Part shown: piece by piece, positions 32,010 to 44,637 of the stretch | Layout of the letters: each line of letters opens with the position of its first letter | Numbering within the stretch: the first letter of the stretch is position 1 | Translations under genes and position numbers: made by a program | NCBI GenBank assembly: GCA_033060915.1 | Contig: CM065389.1 | Coordinates: 9,104,501-9,168,500, forward strand | Direction of reading: 5' to 3' | DNA: 64,000 nt | DNA from: Euryodendron excelsum | Taxonomy: Eukaryota; Streptophyta; Magnoliopsida; Ericales; Pentaphylacaceae | The notes under the pieces: model-generated | The model's database searches: none | The model's input: only the letters and a program-made list of their open reading frames with translations | What the model was told of the DNA's origin: nothing

Positions 32010-33829
32010 CAGGTACAGTAATTGTTTACTTAAAAATCATTCTAGCCAACGTGTGGGCGTCTGGCAAGGCTCAGGCGTGTCAAGACTTGACAGCGCGCAG
32101 AGATTTAAAGGTAGGAGAGGGAGGTGGTTTCAGACGCGAAGCACAGCGCGTGGATTGGGAGGGTTTAAGACAAGTGATTATCGAGTTGTTTGACTTGGTA
32201 TATTGCAAGGGGGTGGGGACCAAAAGAAAACAAAATTATTCGGAGGGTTTGATGTGCAAACTGTAAGCAATTCTTTTTGTACAAAACGTACTATATAAGT
32301 TGTCATTTTTTCAGAAATAGGTGGTCCATGGCCCTGGGGTACGAGCAATTTTCCCGGTCGTTGGTTTGTTTCGTTCAATAATTCAATGTTCTTCTAGTTA
32401 TAATTCTGGTGTGTTGTGCCGTTTTTGTCTATACATTTTCGTTCTTTCCGTTGGTGGCTGTAGTTTCTACGATTGAACCAAACAAAAAAACAAGCACAGT
32501 TGGCAATAAGAATTTAGCGATTTCTCCAACAACTTTCTACAATAAATTGCTTGTTTGGGGACAGTATAGACGGTGAGACTACAAAATAAAATAAAATAAT
32601 AATTTTGAAATGCAAAAGTATTTTTTTTCAAAGTCACTGAAGAAGAGGATGAACATTTTCGTTTGAAAATTTTTTTTTTGTTTGTTCTACTTTCGACTTC
32701 TTTTGCTTGTTAATTTTATTGGTTTCTAGACTAAAAGTTTGTAGAAAAGTTAAAAGTCAAAAATTAAAAGTTTATAAAAATACTGCAAATCCATGTTTAC
32801 ATTTTTAACCTTTAATAGTTTCGTCAAATAATAAAAGGGAAGTCTAAAATTCACAAAATACTGAAAAGAAAAAATCTCATTCAGCTGTCGTCATATTTCC
32901 TCTAAGTTGGTTGTTCGAGACCGGCGAGCTCAAGTTCAGTAAACTTTGATTTTGAAATCAACTTATAAGCAATATATAGATACATACATATATATATATA
33001 TATATGTATCAATACGTCAATGAGGGTAAAAAGGTTGGAGTCAAACTAAGAACATTTAAGTATGGATTCTTTACAAGTGAACCTATTTTCAATCAATGTA
33101 GGATATGAACCACTACAGCAAAAGGATAATGATTTTTGACTATCCCAATTGCTAAAGCTTGGCAATGGCCTACCTAGCTCAGAGTTTGATTAATTATCAC
33201 ACATATAACCACCAGCAACTCCATCAAAATAGAAATGAGCAAAGGCAAAAGTGTACTTTGATTAACTAAACCTTGCTACATAAGTCATCCATTTGCATAT
33301 TGCAATCACTGTCCATAGCATGGGTTGGAAGTTACTTAACCAACGCAATGATTTCTATTTATTTCATGTGAGGTCGCTGCCATGCATTGTCTAACCTATC
33401 AAACTCAATAATGGGCTTGGAATGCTGCTTTTCACAAAAAAAATAATATATATATATATATATATATATTGTTCTTCCAGTATTTTTGAATAGAATTTTT
33501 CACCAGAATATTCTGACAGCAATTGTTTTGTAATTAAGAGTTATTATCTGAATAAACGAAATGCTCAAATCCATGATACAAAAGCCTTATAGCTTCCAAC
33601 AGGGGTTGGAAAGAAAAGAAAGAGAGAGGTAGACAGAACATAAGTATATTCTACTATCACACCACTTCCTCTATTATGGTTCTTGGATATAAATTCCCTT
33701 GGGTTACTGTTTGAGCTGCATAAGAGCAGTTTAATACAATTAAACTTATCTAAGTTAGTTTTAGATTAGGTTAATTATACCCTCTTTGACGGATTCTGTA
33801 TTGAGAGTCGTATTTTGAGTTCATTGCAG
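32010..33829. other. Upstream region of the ATL6-like gene and intergenic DNA
   Basis: The first 250 bp are GC-richer and probably hold the promoter and 5' UTR of the minus-strand ATL gene. Beyond that the sequence is AT-rich with (TA)n tracts near 32989-33005 and 33449-33469. No further gene was recognised. Confidence 0.45.
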
Positions 33830-35470
33830 GTAAATGTTGATAAAGAAGAGGATTTGGAGTCATAAAAGCGATTCAGAGTGCGGGCACGCATAGCGAGGGC
33901 CGTTGTTGATATTTGTCTTGGAAAATGTGCAACTTGTCATCCGTAGCTCGGAATGGAATGAAAGATGCGCCGTTGAAAAAATTTCACAAAGTTATACAAG
34001 TTCACGTCTAACGAGTATTGTGAGAAATGGACTCCAAAAGCCTTGAACTAAGCTGCAAAGAAATAAGGAAAGACAGTTGAAAATTAAGAAAAAATACATT
34101 AAGCGTTCAAACAGTGAAAACAAGAAGAAAATAAGAGTTCGAACAGTGGCTAGCAAAAATTGAAAAAAATATATTTTGGCTTTAGGGTTCGAACTCCCAT
34201 AACAGGGTTCGAACTCTCAGAGGCTAGACACATAGAAGAGGAATTTACAGGCTTGGGAATTCGAACCATGATTATAAGGAGAAATGAAAAGTTCAAATTC
34301 TAAGAAAGAAAAAGAGAGAAACAAGGCTCTGAGGATTCGAACGCCCTGAGGAGGGTTTGAATGCTAAGAAGGATTATTGGGTCAAGTTTCCTATTCTTGC
34401 TAGGACTCAGTTTGCGATCTCTATATATATCCCTTCGATTTTCTGTAAAAGGGGACGATTTCTTGAGGGTTTTTACTGTTTTTTAGTTTAGATTCATAGG
34501 AGTAATTAGGTTTTTCATTATTCTTGTAATTACTTCTAATAAATTCAAGTTTTATTACTCTAATTCAAGATTGTGTTCAAGAATTCATAGTTTCTGCAAT
34601 TAATTCAAGGTTCATAATTCGTTTGTAGTTTTTACATTCTAGAAAGTTTTTCATACAAAATTAATTGTTTTCCATGGCCACGAGCGGCTAAATTTCTTAA
34701 CTCAGGATCAATTGTGAAGATTGATTGGGGATCGAGGATGAACAATGGAGGTGTAGTTGAATTCACTGTTATATCTTCTTGATTCTTTTTTTTTTCTTTT
34801 TCTTCTTCTTCGTTCTAGATACTTTCGAAAATCTAGGCGTCCTATTATGTTCGGTAATGCTTATGCGTGAATACCATACTCAGTATATACGTCGCCTTGT
34901 AGCATTTGTGCGTAAGTTGGATTCAGTATATATGTTGCGCGAATCGATGATGTACGTCATTGATTATAATAACCTGATTTATTTTAGAAGTTGAAATTTT
35001 GAAAAACACTTGTTTTTATTGCTAAATCTTCCTAATTCGAGACTCGCGACATAGTTGAAGGATTTAAGTTATTAAATTATCTCCTTTGGGATTCCAAGAG
35101 ATATAATTGGTTGGAACAATTGATTCCGGGACATTTTATTTCTTAGTTTAAATTAGATAACAAATCTTTTCTTAACTTAAAATCAGATTTTTATTTATTG
35201 GAATGTTTTTCCTAAGATTTTTATTCCATGGTAAGTTTTTCTATTTTTATGTACTTGCGGTTAAGTATCACCCTTTTAAGGAGCGATCAGTTACACTTGC
35301 ACCCATCAGCTTTGGGTCGATACCCAAAGTCCAACAATATATAACTATAACATGGACACACGTGATACATGTGCAATTTTCGATTATTGTTAGAGATAAT
35401 AGTCGTCGTGATATTTTAAATTACCGGAGATGATCTTATTAATATTGGGAGAATAGGATAGACAGGCTTT
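33830..35470. repeat. Unclassified, probably retroelement-derived non-coding region
   Basis: There is no open frame of note. From 34135 to 34350 the word TTCGAAC or a near variant recurs at least five times (for example GGGTTCGAACTCCCATAACA, AATTCGAACC, GGATTCGAACGCC). A pyrimidine-rich stretch, repeated AATTCAAG words and a block ending in GGAGCGATCAGTTACACTTG follow. This resembles non-coding parts of plant LTR retrotransposons, but no LTR pair, primer site or protein was identified. Confidence 0.35.
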
Positions 35471-36669
35471 AAAATTTATAAATAACTGCAGCAGTTATTA
35501 GAATAACTAGCGTTACCCAGTTTTAAAGACACCAATTGGGTTTCTCCATTTATATATTGGAATAGATAACTAACTTAGGCAAGTATTTGTGCTAGATCAT
35601 ATATGTCAGCATTATTATGATGTTGTCATCTCTATCCATTTCGTAACAACATTCTATCTGTATTTCTTCTCTGATCTTCTGTCGATCCACATATGATTCA
35701 GTAATCTGAATGCCATAGACATCGACGGAATATTTTAAAATTAACATAAACTGAACAAAACCATTAGGTTAGCTTCCAACTCTTACCTATTATATATGGA
35801 GTAACAGATATCACATACATGAATGAAGGTCTGGGGTGGCCTCTGGGGGCTGGGTAGGCTTCATGCTTACGCCAATGCAATAGATATATATAAACACGCG
35901 CGCGCACACATAAATATAAATATATATATATATATATATATGTTTTTATATGTATACATTCACGCACATGTACATTTCAGGAATGATTAGTAGAAACATG
36001 TATACCTGCCAACCTTCATCCTCATCTGCAAATTAGTGCTTAATCTTGTGAGAAGACCAGATTTATTCTCCCTGCGTTATCCTCCACCTTTGATATGGTT
36101 TCAAACCCATATCAAAACTTTAAAAAACCAATATTTTTCTTATGTTTCCTGCTGGCAAAGCTTGTATTATAATTAGAGATAAGTCTTTTTAAAGAGTTAA
36201 TTTATTCTTTTATAATTTTTGCAAAGTCTTCGTTATCTTTTCCCTAGTTATCTGTTTATACACACACACACACACACATATATATTTATATATAGATATA
36301 TATATTGGAATTCACTAGTCAACAGCAAGAAACAAGCCCTAGCCATGACAAAAATACATCTGAAGAAGCCAACATTGAACCAATTAAAGGGCCTCCACTT
36401 GGAAAATATAGGCATAGAAATGGAATGACAAGGTTAATAACACACGCCATTTTTGGACCTTACTGCTCTCTCTTAACAGCAAAACTTGCAGGAGTATGGA
36501 AAATTGAGCCTCGAGTATTATTTGTCACTACTCTGTTTTGCGGCCTAGCTTAAGATAGAAATTGGAGTCTCAATCCAACAGGCAGAAGATGACAAGGCCA
36601 AGCCCATTGCTGGATTAAAATTTGTAAATCCAGCTTCAAGAACGATCCAGCCCGTCTACATCCAAAGGG

Positions 36670-36670
<1 letters not shown>
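35471..36670. other. Intergenic, AT-rich, no gene recognised
   Basis: It contains (AT)n and (CA)n(TA)n microsatellites (about 35920-35941 and 36261-36290). An 82-codon plus-strand frame (36305-36553, MEFTSQQQETSP..) lies in more balanced sequence but matches no family known to me. Confidence 0.4.

Positions 36671-36714
<44 letters not shown>
36671..36714. repeat. (TC)n microsatellite
   Basis: An almost perfect dinucleotide run of about 44 bp, flanked by CCAAAGGGCC and CAATGAG. Confidence 0.95.
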
Positions 36715-36716
<2 letters not shown>

Positions 36717-36792
36717 ATGAGAATAGTTTCTTGTGGTTTAGGAGCCGAGGATGTTATAAAACTTCCAACACCTTTCTCTTTGGAATTTCATA

Positions 36793-37024
36793 GGAGGTGT
36801 TTGAATATGTCTTAATTTTCTAGCTTATAGCTTATAATTTATTTTTGTAATGTTGTTTGGCTAATCCTCAATAAAGCCACTTAAGAAAGTTGTTTATCAA
36901 ACCTTCACTTCAAAATAGCTTATAGAGTTTACACAATTTTATAAAGAGCCACTTGAAAAAATTGATTTTCAAAATAGTTTATATCTTGTAGTTTATAGGT
37001 TTTAAGTTATCAATCCAAACACCC
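36793..37024. mobile_element. hAT-like MITE
   Basis: The ends GAGGTGTTTGAATATGTCTT and, inverted, GGGTGTTTGGATTGATAACT are similar, and the interior is self-complementary (CTAGCTTATAGCTTATAATT against the 36975-37005 region). It is about 230 bp and non-coding. A clean 8-bp duplication was not identified. Confidence 0.55.
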
Positions 37025-38043
37025 ATAAAAAAAATTTGATGGGCCTTGAACCAAGCCTGTTTAAAACATTAACCCACATCCAACTCAAGCCCAGCCACTC
37101 CAGCACGGTCCAAGTTGGAGTCTTGGGAAATGATTGATGCGCAAAATTTATCACCATACATGAGGGTAGACTCGGCTCGAACCTTGTGTATAGAACTGCT
37201 TAGGCTTTGCTTGTTTCAAATTTGGATTTGGTAAAATAAAAGGCAGAAGAAAGGAAAGAGAGAAGGAAAACATTATCCTTCCTGTTTTCCTACTTAATCT
37301 AAGAAGCAGCTTTTACGAAATAACAAGAAACTCACAAGGAAGAGAAGGATAATTGATATCTAAAACTAAAAATTTCTAATATACTTTCGTCGATCTCATA
37401 TTTCATTTCCTCATTATTTTCCAGAATAACAAAAGAAGGAACAAGAATTTACGTTACCTTATTTTTTCTTTTCTTCTCTCCAAATTCATGAATTTGACAA
37501 AACATTACAATGAGGGTTGGATTAAGAAATTTTATTGAAAGGGGGCTAAGGTAATTTTTTCTTAAAATTTGGTGGGCTAAAGTAAAAATTTTTATAGCCT
37601 AGATGGTCAATACACTATATTATATTATAAACACACAAAAATACATAGGGAATTAAGAAAATTATGAAAACTCAGGGAGCCCCTGGCTCCCTTGTTCGTC
37701 CGCACATGGTTGTAATTGAAGACGGGGAAGCGAATAGAAGGATGTCAAATCCTTTTAAGCTGTTAGTAACTTTCTTGAAAATTTTAGCAAAAAAATGCAT
37801 CAACTACAAAATAAAGAGCATAATCAAAACCATAGTTATCAAGAAATTCATTTCAAGTATAAAAATAAAATTCTTGTAAAATTTAGAGCAAACCTTTTAT
37901 GAAACATTTTTGAGATTTTTTAAAAACTTTTGCATAATATAAAAGAACTTGTAAGAAACTCTTAAAAATATTGTGAAAACTCTTTAGAAATGCAATTCTC
38001 ATAGTCTCTGTTATTTTTTCATCTCTCAAATTTTAATTTTTGG
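37025..38043. other. Intergenic, no gene recognised
   Basis: AT-rich spacer. A 71-codon plus-strand frame (37664-37879) is lysine-rich and low-complexity and is not supported as a gene. Confidence 0.45.
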
Positions 38044-38861
38044 CAAGACTATCCAAATGGAATAGGAATCAGCTTTCAACGGGAGGCAAATTAACCTTGA
38101 TTAAAGCTACCTTAGCAAACCCTCCAGTTTAGCATTTATCATTATTCAAAATGCCTCAGAAAGTTTGCTTGGAACTAAAAAAGCTGCAGAGAAATTTCCT
38201 TTGGGGAGACAGTGATGGCAAAAAGAATTTTAGATGTGTTAGTTGAAATCATGGTAACTTTAAGTAAGGATTTAGGTGGTTTAGAAATCCCATCTCTGAA
38301 AGTCAGGAACTATTCCCTTCTTACAAAATGGTGGCGGAGGTTCAGCAGTGAGAAACAGGCCTTATGGAGAAGACTTATCTGTGCAAAGCATGAATTGAGC
38401 CACATCTTCGGGTCCCCCTTTGATGTAAATCCCCTAAGTTGTTCAAGAATCTGGAAAGACATTCAATCAGTTGGAGGGAATAATAATGCCTTAAGCTCAA
38501 TTCTTCCTATTAACCTTCCAATTAAACAGGATCATGTGATTCTCTGAAATTCTGGCATGATAAATGGCTGGGAAGCAAGCCTCTGAAACTTCTATTTCCC
38601 AAATTATTCACACTATCTACTCAAAAAAATGAGCTAGTCAACTCTATATTTATCTCAATAGGTCTTACATGGAACTTATCCTTCAGAAGGCTCCTTTTTT
38701 TCCTGGGAACTTGAATGTTTGTCAGAGTTGAGAGCTCTACTTCACCCTGGCTAGTATCCTTTTCTGTCATACTCCCTGCTGCTTGCTCAATCTTGATACT
38801 TCCTCTCTTCTCTTTTGTATCACCTCTTATCTTAATGGATTTTTGGTTTTAAAAAAAAAAT
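38044..38861 (+). mobile_element. 5'-truncated LINE with A-rich tail
   Basis: The plus strand reads ARLSKWNRNQLSTGGKLTLI, then LFKMPQKVCLELKKLQRNFL-WGD. After a frameshift it continues DLGGLEIPSLKVRNYSLLTK-WWRRFSSEKQALWRRLI (38212-38547), then after a T-run WELECLSELRALL. This is the C-terminal part of the reverse-transcriptase region and the connecting segment of plant LINEs, followed by a short 3' end and an A run (38850-38860). At least two frame breaks make it dead. A target-site duplication was not found. Confidence 0.8.
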
Positions 38862-39764
38862 TCCCATGGATATTGGGTAATAAAGTATTCTAATTTATCA
38901 TAAAAATATTTGAATAATTCTAATGTTATTAATAATTGTTTTTATAAATATATATCCTATTCAATCATGTATAACCTAGCATTTCTCATTTCTTATAATA
39001 TTATTGTACCACATTTCACTTTTTCGTTTCCTCTTTATTTTCAATATTGGTAACTATGATTACTACGCCACTTGTGACTTGAATCAAGAACATATGTCAA
39101 AATTTTCAAAAAAAAAGATAAAAGACCAAAATATGGTTTTTCAAATGACTAATCAACGTAATGTATTATTGGAAACCAACCACAATCGACTCTATATTTA
39201 CTTGTTTAATGCACCAAGAACCCAAAGTAATAAAGAAAATTTGTGATCCCATCATGTATATCCATGCTCATAATTTTGATTGCCCTCCCTCTAACGCAGC
39301 AGACTATGGACTAAGCATAGTAAAACCTGTCAACAATAGTGGGCCCTGGGCCGAATCTCCCCAATGACCCACAGCCGGATTCTTTGTGAAAGTCCAGATA
39401 TTTGAAAACAAAACAGTAGGAATATTCCAAAATGGTTATAAACAAAATCGTCTGTAATCCTACAGTCAGTGTCTTTTTTCCTTTTTTTTTGGCATGACGA
39501 GTAACCACTCCAGGGCAGGACTACATTGGACCCATCTCCTGCGCATCATAAATTTCAAATACCAACAATCACCAGCAAACTGCACGTATTCGTTAAGTTC
39601 ATGAAACACAAACAAGAGTCGAACACGAGACCGTCCGGGTTTACAATTGCATTTGTGTCCGGCTCCACATTGCTAAGTTACCCATTCACATTTTATTACT
39701 TACTAGACACAGACGATGGAAAGTACATTAACAAAACATATGGAAGCAATGCTACTCATCAAAT
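38862..39764. other. Intergenic, no gene recognised
   Basis: AT-rich, then from about 39280 to 39680 more balanced sequence with only short frames on both strands (for example 39526-39771). None has a recognisable domain. Confidence 0.45.
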
Positions 39765-39955
39765 AGGGTAGTGTTATATAAGTAGAAAAATTCATATAAA
39801 ATAATGTGTCTAAATAAAAAGATTTTACTTCAAAATATAATACCTATCATAATGAGTTTTAATTACAAAACTTTCATTGCTACTATCATATTATTTTGGT
39901 AAAAAATTTTACACAATTTTTTTTTTTTTTTTTGTAAAGATAACATTTTCGTATG
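39765..39955 (+). mobile_element. M180 MITE copy
   Basis: It starts at TAGGGTAGTGTTATATAAG and contains ATTCATATAAAATAATGTGT, TTACTTCAAAATATAATACC, TATCATAATGAGTTTTAATT, ATCATATTATTTTGG and an AACATTTTCG end. It is one of the better-preserved full-length copies, with a poly(T) expansion at 39910-39930. Confidence 0.7.
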
Positions 39956-40746
39956 GAATATCACTGTCCTTTCTTTTTCATTGTCGACAATCAGACTACT
40001 GTAGGCGGGCCTAAAAGATAGAGACAACAAGACTGCTTTCCAAGAACTGGCTTCTCCCTCCGCCGCAGTTTCCAGGCTATGGGGCGGCCCAACTATCTCT
40101 CATTGGACCCACCCCATGTCGGTTCTCAACATATCTGACCCAAATGTGTACGATGCGGCCTTCAATGGACAAACTTTGATTCTAATCCAAGCGAACCGGA
40201 CGAATCCACATGTCAGTTCAAACCTGCACGCCTTGTGATGGTTGTACTCCCCACATGTCAGTTCAGTCGTTGCTAAAATTTGCTTCACCGTAGAGAATTT
40301 TTTGTATTTCGTACGATCATATGGAAGTGATTTTTATATCATTGGTCTTTTTTGCTTGATGATCAATTGCTTTCAGTAAACAACATGAAGAATACTCAGC
40401 GAAGTTTTGGTGCTGTCCAAGCATTGTGACTGCCTAAATAAAAGGTGAAAAAAAGCTGGAAGATTGGACAATTGGCTCGATTGCTTGTTAAAAATTAAAT
40501 AAATTAAATTTTAACATATTTTTTTAAAAGTGCTAAGTTTTCAACTTTCAAGTTTAAACTTGCAATATTCAGTAAAAGACTAGTATCCTCCCAGCTCGGC
40601 TCATTTACGGAGCTTATCATTGACCAAGCAAGCAATGCTCGACAAGGTTGGGATATAAGTTCATTGTATTTCCTTATTTGGACTCCTTTGAACCAATCAT
40701 TCAGGCTGCGTGCCATGGAATTATTGTTTGAAATCTAGTGATTACA

Positions 40747-40801
<55 letters not shown>

Positions 40802-40891
40802 CAAATCGTTGCAGTAATCAGCAGAAGTGTTCCTCTTCTATTTTGAGTAGAAGGGTAGAAGGGTTTATAGTTTGAAGTAAAAAGTTTATAA
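39956..40891. other. Intergenic with a long (TC)n microsatellite
   Basis: No gene was recognised. A (TC)n run of about 48 bp lies at 40751-40799. The sequence at 39990-40290 is GC-richer than average but has no supported coding frame. Confidence 0.45.
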
Positions 40892-41354
40892 GGGTAATTA
40901 CATTTTATCTCTTTATAGTTTCAGTCAAAATTAAATGATCTCTTTATAGTTTAAAAATGAACACATGATCTCCATGTGATTTGAACTAATCTACAAATTA
41001 AATAGATAGAAACCGTTAGATTTAACGAAAATTTTATCATAAGGGTATTTTTGTTATTTTATCTTTCCAAATTAAAATATCAAAAAGACAATTTGGCCAC
41101 TATATACCAAAATAAAGGGTTGTCTTTCATATTTTTTTTTTTTGGTTATTTCATTAAATTGCCTTTTTTATATTCTAATTTGGAGATATAAAATAACAAA
41201 AATACCTCTATTACAGAATTTCAGTTAAATTTAACAGTTTTCATATATTTTGGAGATAAGTCCTAATCACAATAGGGTTATGTGTTTACTTTTAAATTAC
41301 AAAAAGTTATTTGATTTTGTCTTAAACCACAAGGGGGTAAAAGGTAATTACTCC
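40892..41354. mobile_element. Palindromic MITE family P400, best-preserved copy
   Basis: The left end GGGTAATTACATTTTATCTC and the inverted right end GGAGTAATTACCTTTTACCC begin arms of about 200 bp that pair over most of their length. For example AAAATGAACACATGATCT is matched on the other arm by AAAGTAAACACATAACCC. It is about 463 bp, non-coding and AT-rich. The flanking 9-mers do not match convincingly, so the superfamily is unproven. Confidence 0.75.
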
Positions 41355-41824
41355 AAATTTCTACTAGAAAAAGAGAGAGAGAGAGAGTCCAAAGCAATCG
41401 TGTAAGCAAGCATGACATCCGATTTTGGCCATGTGTGGTTCCTTAGTATAACAAACACGATAACAAGATAATGTCCACGTAAAAAAACCAAACTAGGCAA
41501 ATAAGGTTTAATGAGTTCTACTAATATGGTACTGTAGATTTTTGCAAAAATGTTATTAATCTTAACCATTTTATTCTAATGACATTAACTAGTTTAAATC
41601 TTCAATACTTTCGAACTTGTTGGCCACCAACTAGTGGTGTCAATCTTGGTAATTACATATGATAGAATAATATTACAACACATGAATAAAGCATGGGGAT
41701 GCAGAAGAGACACCCGCATGGTACCCTTCAGCTTTAATTTTGTTGCCATTCCTTGTACAACTACGTACTTCTTCATACAATAATAAAGCATGCTACACAA
41801 ATATAGGTGTACTTCTTTATTGGG
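41355..41824. other. Intergenic, no gene recognised
   Basis: Short minus-strand frames only (41348-41569, 41594-41800), without domains. A (GA)n tract is at about 41371-41387. Confidence 0.4.
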
Positions 41825-41985
41825 TGTTTTACGCTCATAGAATTTTTTTTAACAGAATCCTCCATAAAATGATATGGCTATGATATTTTCGTAATTAAAA
41901 ATTAGTTTAATGAGCACTTTGTCTTTAAAATGATAACACTCAGTTCAATCACATCTCTGTATCTAAATTTTGTGTATTTTTTTTA
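41825..41985 (-). mobile_element. M180 MITE copy, inverted orientation
   Basis: Read on the minus strand it has TATCATTTTAAAGACAAAGT, GCTCATTAAACTAATTTTTA, ATTACGAAAATATCATAGCC and ATATCATTTTATGGAGG in family order. It is the only copy found on this strand. It is diverged and its ends are approximate. Confidence 0.45.
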
Positions 41986-44191
41986 TTTTTATGCAAGATT
42001 TCAAGATTTTGAAAGGGCACCAAAACATTATATTGTACTTGATGTAGAAGGCTTAATTAAGTAACAGCAAACTGGTTGGAACCATTATGCTTGGCACCGA
42101 CTGCAGAGTTGAATCCCTCTGGAAGAGAATCTATACCTGCAAGTAGCAACAAAGGAAGAAAACAATAAAGCAAGTTCCCAGAATTTGAGGTCCCCAATTT
42201 CATGGTTTCTTGAACAAGAGTCAACAAAATCCAGTTTATCTAATTACGGCTTAGTTTTTTTTTTTTTTTTATTTATTAAAAAGTTCTCTGATCAAGTCGT
42301 TCTCTCCATGGTTTTCCACATGCGCACGTTAGAATTCCTGCGCCGCCGTGCTTTGCGCTTGAAACACATGCTAATGGGAAAAAGAAAGAGTGAATTAATT
42401 AACTGCTTCAAGTCTAGATTAGTTTTGGTGTCTTCTCACATGATAATTATTTGTAATAATAAGGACATTCTAGGTGCAACTGTGATTACCTCAGAGAGAG
42501 AGAGAGAGTTTAAGACATGAAAGATTGCCATAGAAAGATACGAACCGCCTACTATTTAAAGCCCTACCATTCTATTTAATATAATGAAAGCTGCTTGCCC
42601 TCACTAATAAAAAAAAAAGCAATCCCTCCCCTTCTGTTACCTACTTTTACTCATATCTTCGGTATACCTCAATACAAGACAAGCACAAGAAAGGATATTC
42701 AATCTGAACAGCTAAGGTTTAGGGTTCCCACGGCTGTCAACAAGAACTTAATTTGTATATTATTTCATGATCTTTCGTCTTCCCACTTAAGTCTAAATGA
42801 GATTAATTAGGACAAAAATGGTGGGATTCATTGGTGCTAGATTAATTAAGTTTAGACATGTGAATGGTTCTCATGCATACTGTACTAACTTGATCAAAGT
42901 AACCTAAACTTCATAGGTTTTGGTCCTTTTGAAGCTAACGCGTTTAGCATTTGATGAAGGAAAATCAATAACGCGTTATCATTATACCCATCAAATCAAA
43001 CGTTAATCAAATGTAGCGCTTTGACTTTAGAAAGATCATAGAGACAATACTGGAAGAAAAATACATTGGGTTTGCTTTTTTCTTTTTTCGGCTTTACATA
43101 CTCTTATGGATAAAACACACTCACTACTTGTTTTTCCTACTCATAATTCTATTTCTTTCGGTTGTCGCAATGATCTATATGCAATTCTGAATAATGTAGA
43201 CATTAAATACACAGTAATAAAATAACACGGATCTCGATAAACTAATTCAATGAAAATCCTTTTCCAAATTGAATAATTAACCCAACAATAATATTCTAAA
43301 AACATTGTTTATGCATTGCATCCCAATGAAAATCTGAACAAAGAAGAAAATCTAATTAAAGAATTAAGACTACAATTTCATTTGATACATTCGAAGGATT
43401 CCATTAGGGTTTCGTAAAATAATGACAATTAATATAGTCATGCACAGAATAAATTGGAAATTAAAGTAACAAGAGTTAAAAATATTTTTGGGTGTATGAT
43501 ATATTCCATTGGAAGAAGAAACGAAGAAGGAGAAAGGTTAAAAAAAAAAACCCTAGAGAATGTCTTATTGAGAAGGGGGTAAGTACTAAAATGTTTTGTT
43601 GTTGATATAATAAGTAATTAAACGCAGTAATATATAGGACAGAAATCTTGGGAAAGCAAGTTAGCTAGACACAGCACGTCTTCTTCGTAGATAGTCACAG
43701 AATTGCCTGTTTGTGTTGTCACATGGATTCCCTGACCATGTCCGATCCCTAAGCTCTCTCTCTCTCTCTCCTCTGTAACCTTTTTTTTCCAGATCTCGCT
43801 AGAATCTCTGTGCTACTGTCAACTTTTCGTCATCTTTTCTCTTGGCCAGTGTTGGACCATGCTATGACCAAATGAAACTAAAGGATTCAAATGATATGGG
43901 CACTCCTTTAGATACTCTGGCAAAATGAAACCTACTTTGCATCGTGATTCATGACATTAGAATGACGAAATTAGCCTTTTATCTTGCTTCACGATATGTA
44001 GTCTGACAAAGGACATAACTGTCCTTGCACAGAAATGGTGCCCTGTTTTAGAAACTGCAGTGCGCGCCCGAATCAGAGGCCTCTCTTCCTTGGGGTCCCA
44101 TTGTTGGTTTGCCATCCTTGTGAATTTAGTGGGACCATATATAACAGTATAAACGTCAGGCGCGCTCAGAGCTCAAAGTGCAATACTGCAA

Positions 44192-44195
<4 letters not shown>
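41986..44195. other. Intergenic region upstream of the bHLH gene
   Basis: No protein gene was recognised. Frames at 42185-42520 and 42595-42810 lack domains. A (CT)n tract is at about 43755-43771. The last few hundred bases are likely distal promoter of the bHLH gene. Confidence 0.4.

Positions 44196-44233
<38 letters not shown>
44196..44233. repeat. (TC)n microsatellite in the bHLH upstream region
   Basis: A perfect dinucleotide run of about 38 bp, some 405-440 bp before the bHLH start codon. Confidence 0.95.
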
Positions 44234-44234
<1 letters not shown>

Positions 44235-44269
44235 GTCTAATAACTGGTCCATAATCTATATTACCAAGT

Positions 44270-44275
44270 CACGTG
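44270..44275. promoter_or_regulatory. G-box (CACGTG) upstream of the bHLH gene
   Basis: A palindromic CACGTG lies 363 bp before the ATG. It is the canonical site for bHLH and bZIP factors, so auto-regulation is possible. Use in vivo is not shown. Confidence 0.45.
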
Positions 44276-44637
44276 TAGCATTCTGTAGCATAGTTAGATT
44301 AGGGTTTTAAAAGAGCTCGACCATACTCAACCATGGGAGGATAAAAGGGCTACTTTGTTTGGTCTTTTGGGCATGTAGTTCTTGGGCTTATGCGTGAATC
44401 TTTCTTTTTGATGTGGGTTTCTTTGGAGGAAACAGTTCTGAGCTCCTAACCTTCTTCCTCTTTCTGGGCCTGTCAAAAACGCTTTTGTAGTCTACCTATA
44501 CCCTAACCCCTCCCCCACACACACGTTTGTCTACATATGAGGAAGAGGAAGTAAGAGAGAGAGAGAGAGAGAATATACAAAGATAAGGTGTATGTGAGAA
44601 AGAAAGAGAGAGAAGAGTAGTTAGCAAGCAAAAAAAA

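Noticed and set aside
34180..34350. Possible tRNA T-loop sequences (GGTTCGAACTC)
   Set aside because: The words recur without acceptor stem, D-arm or anticodon arm at the right spacing; they belong to the TTCGAAC cluster.
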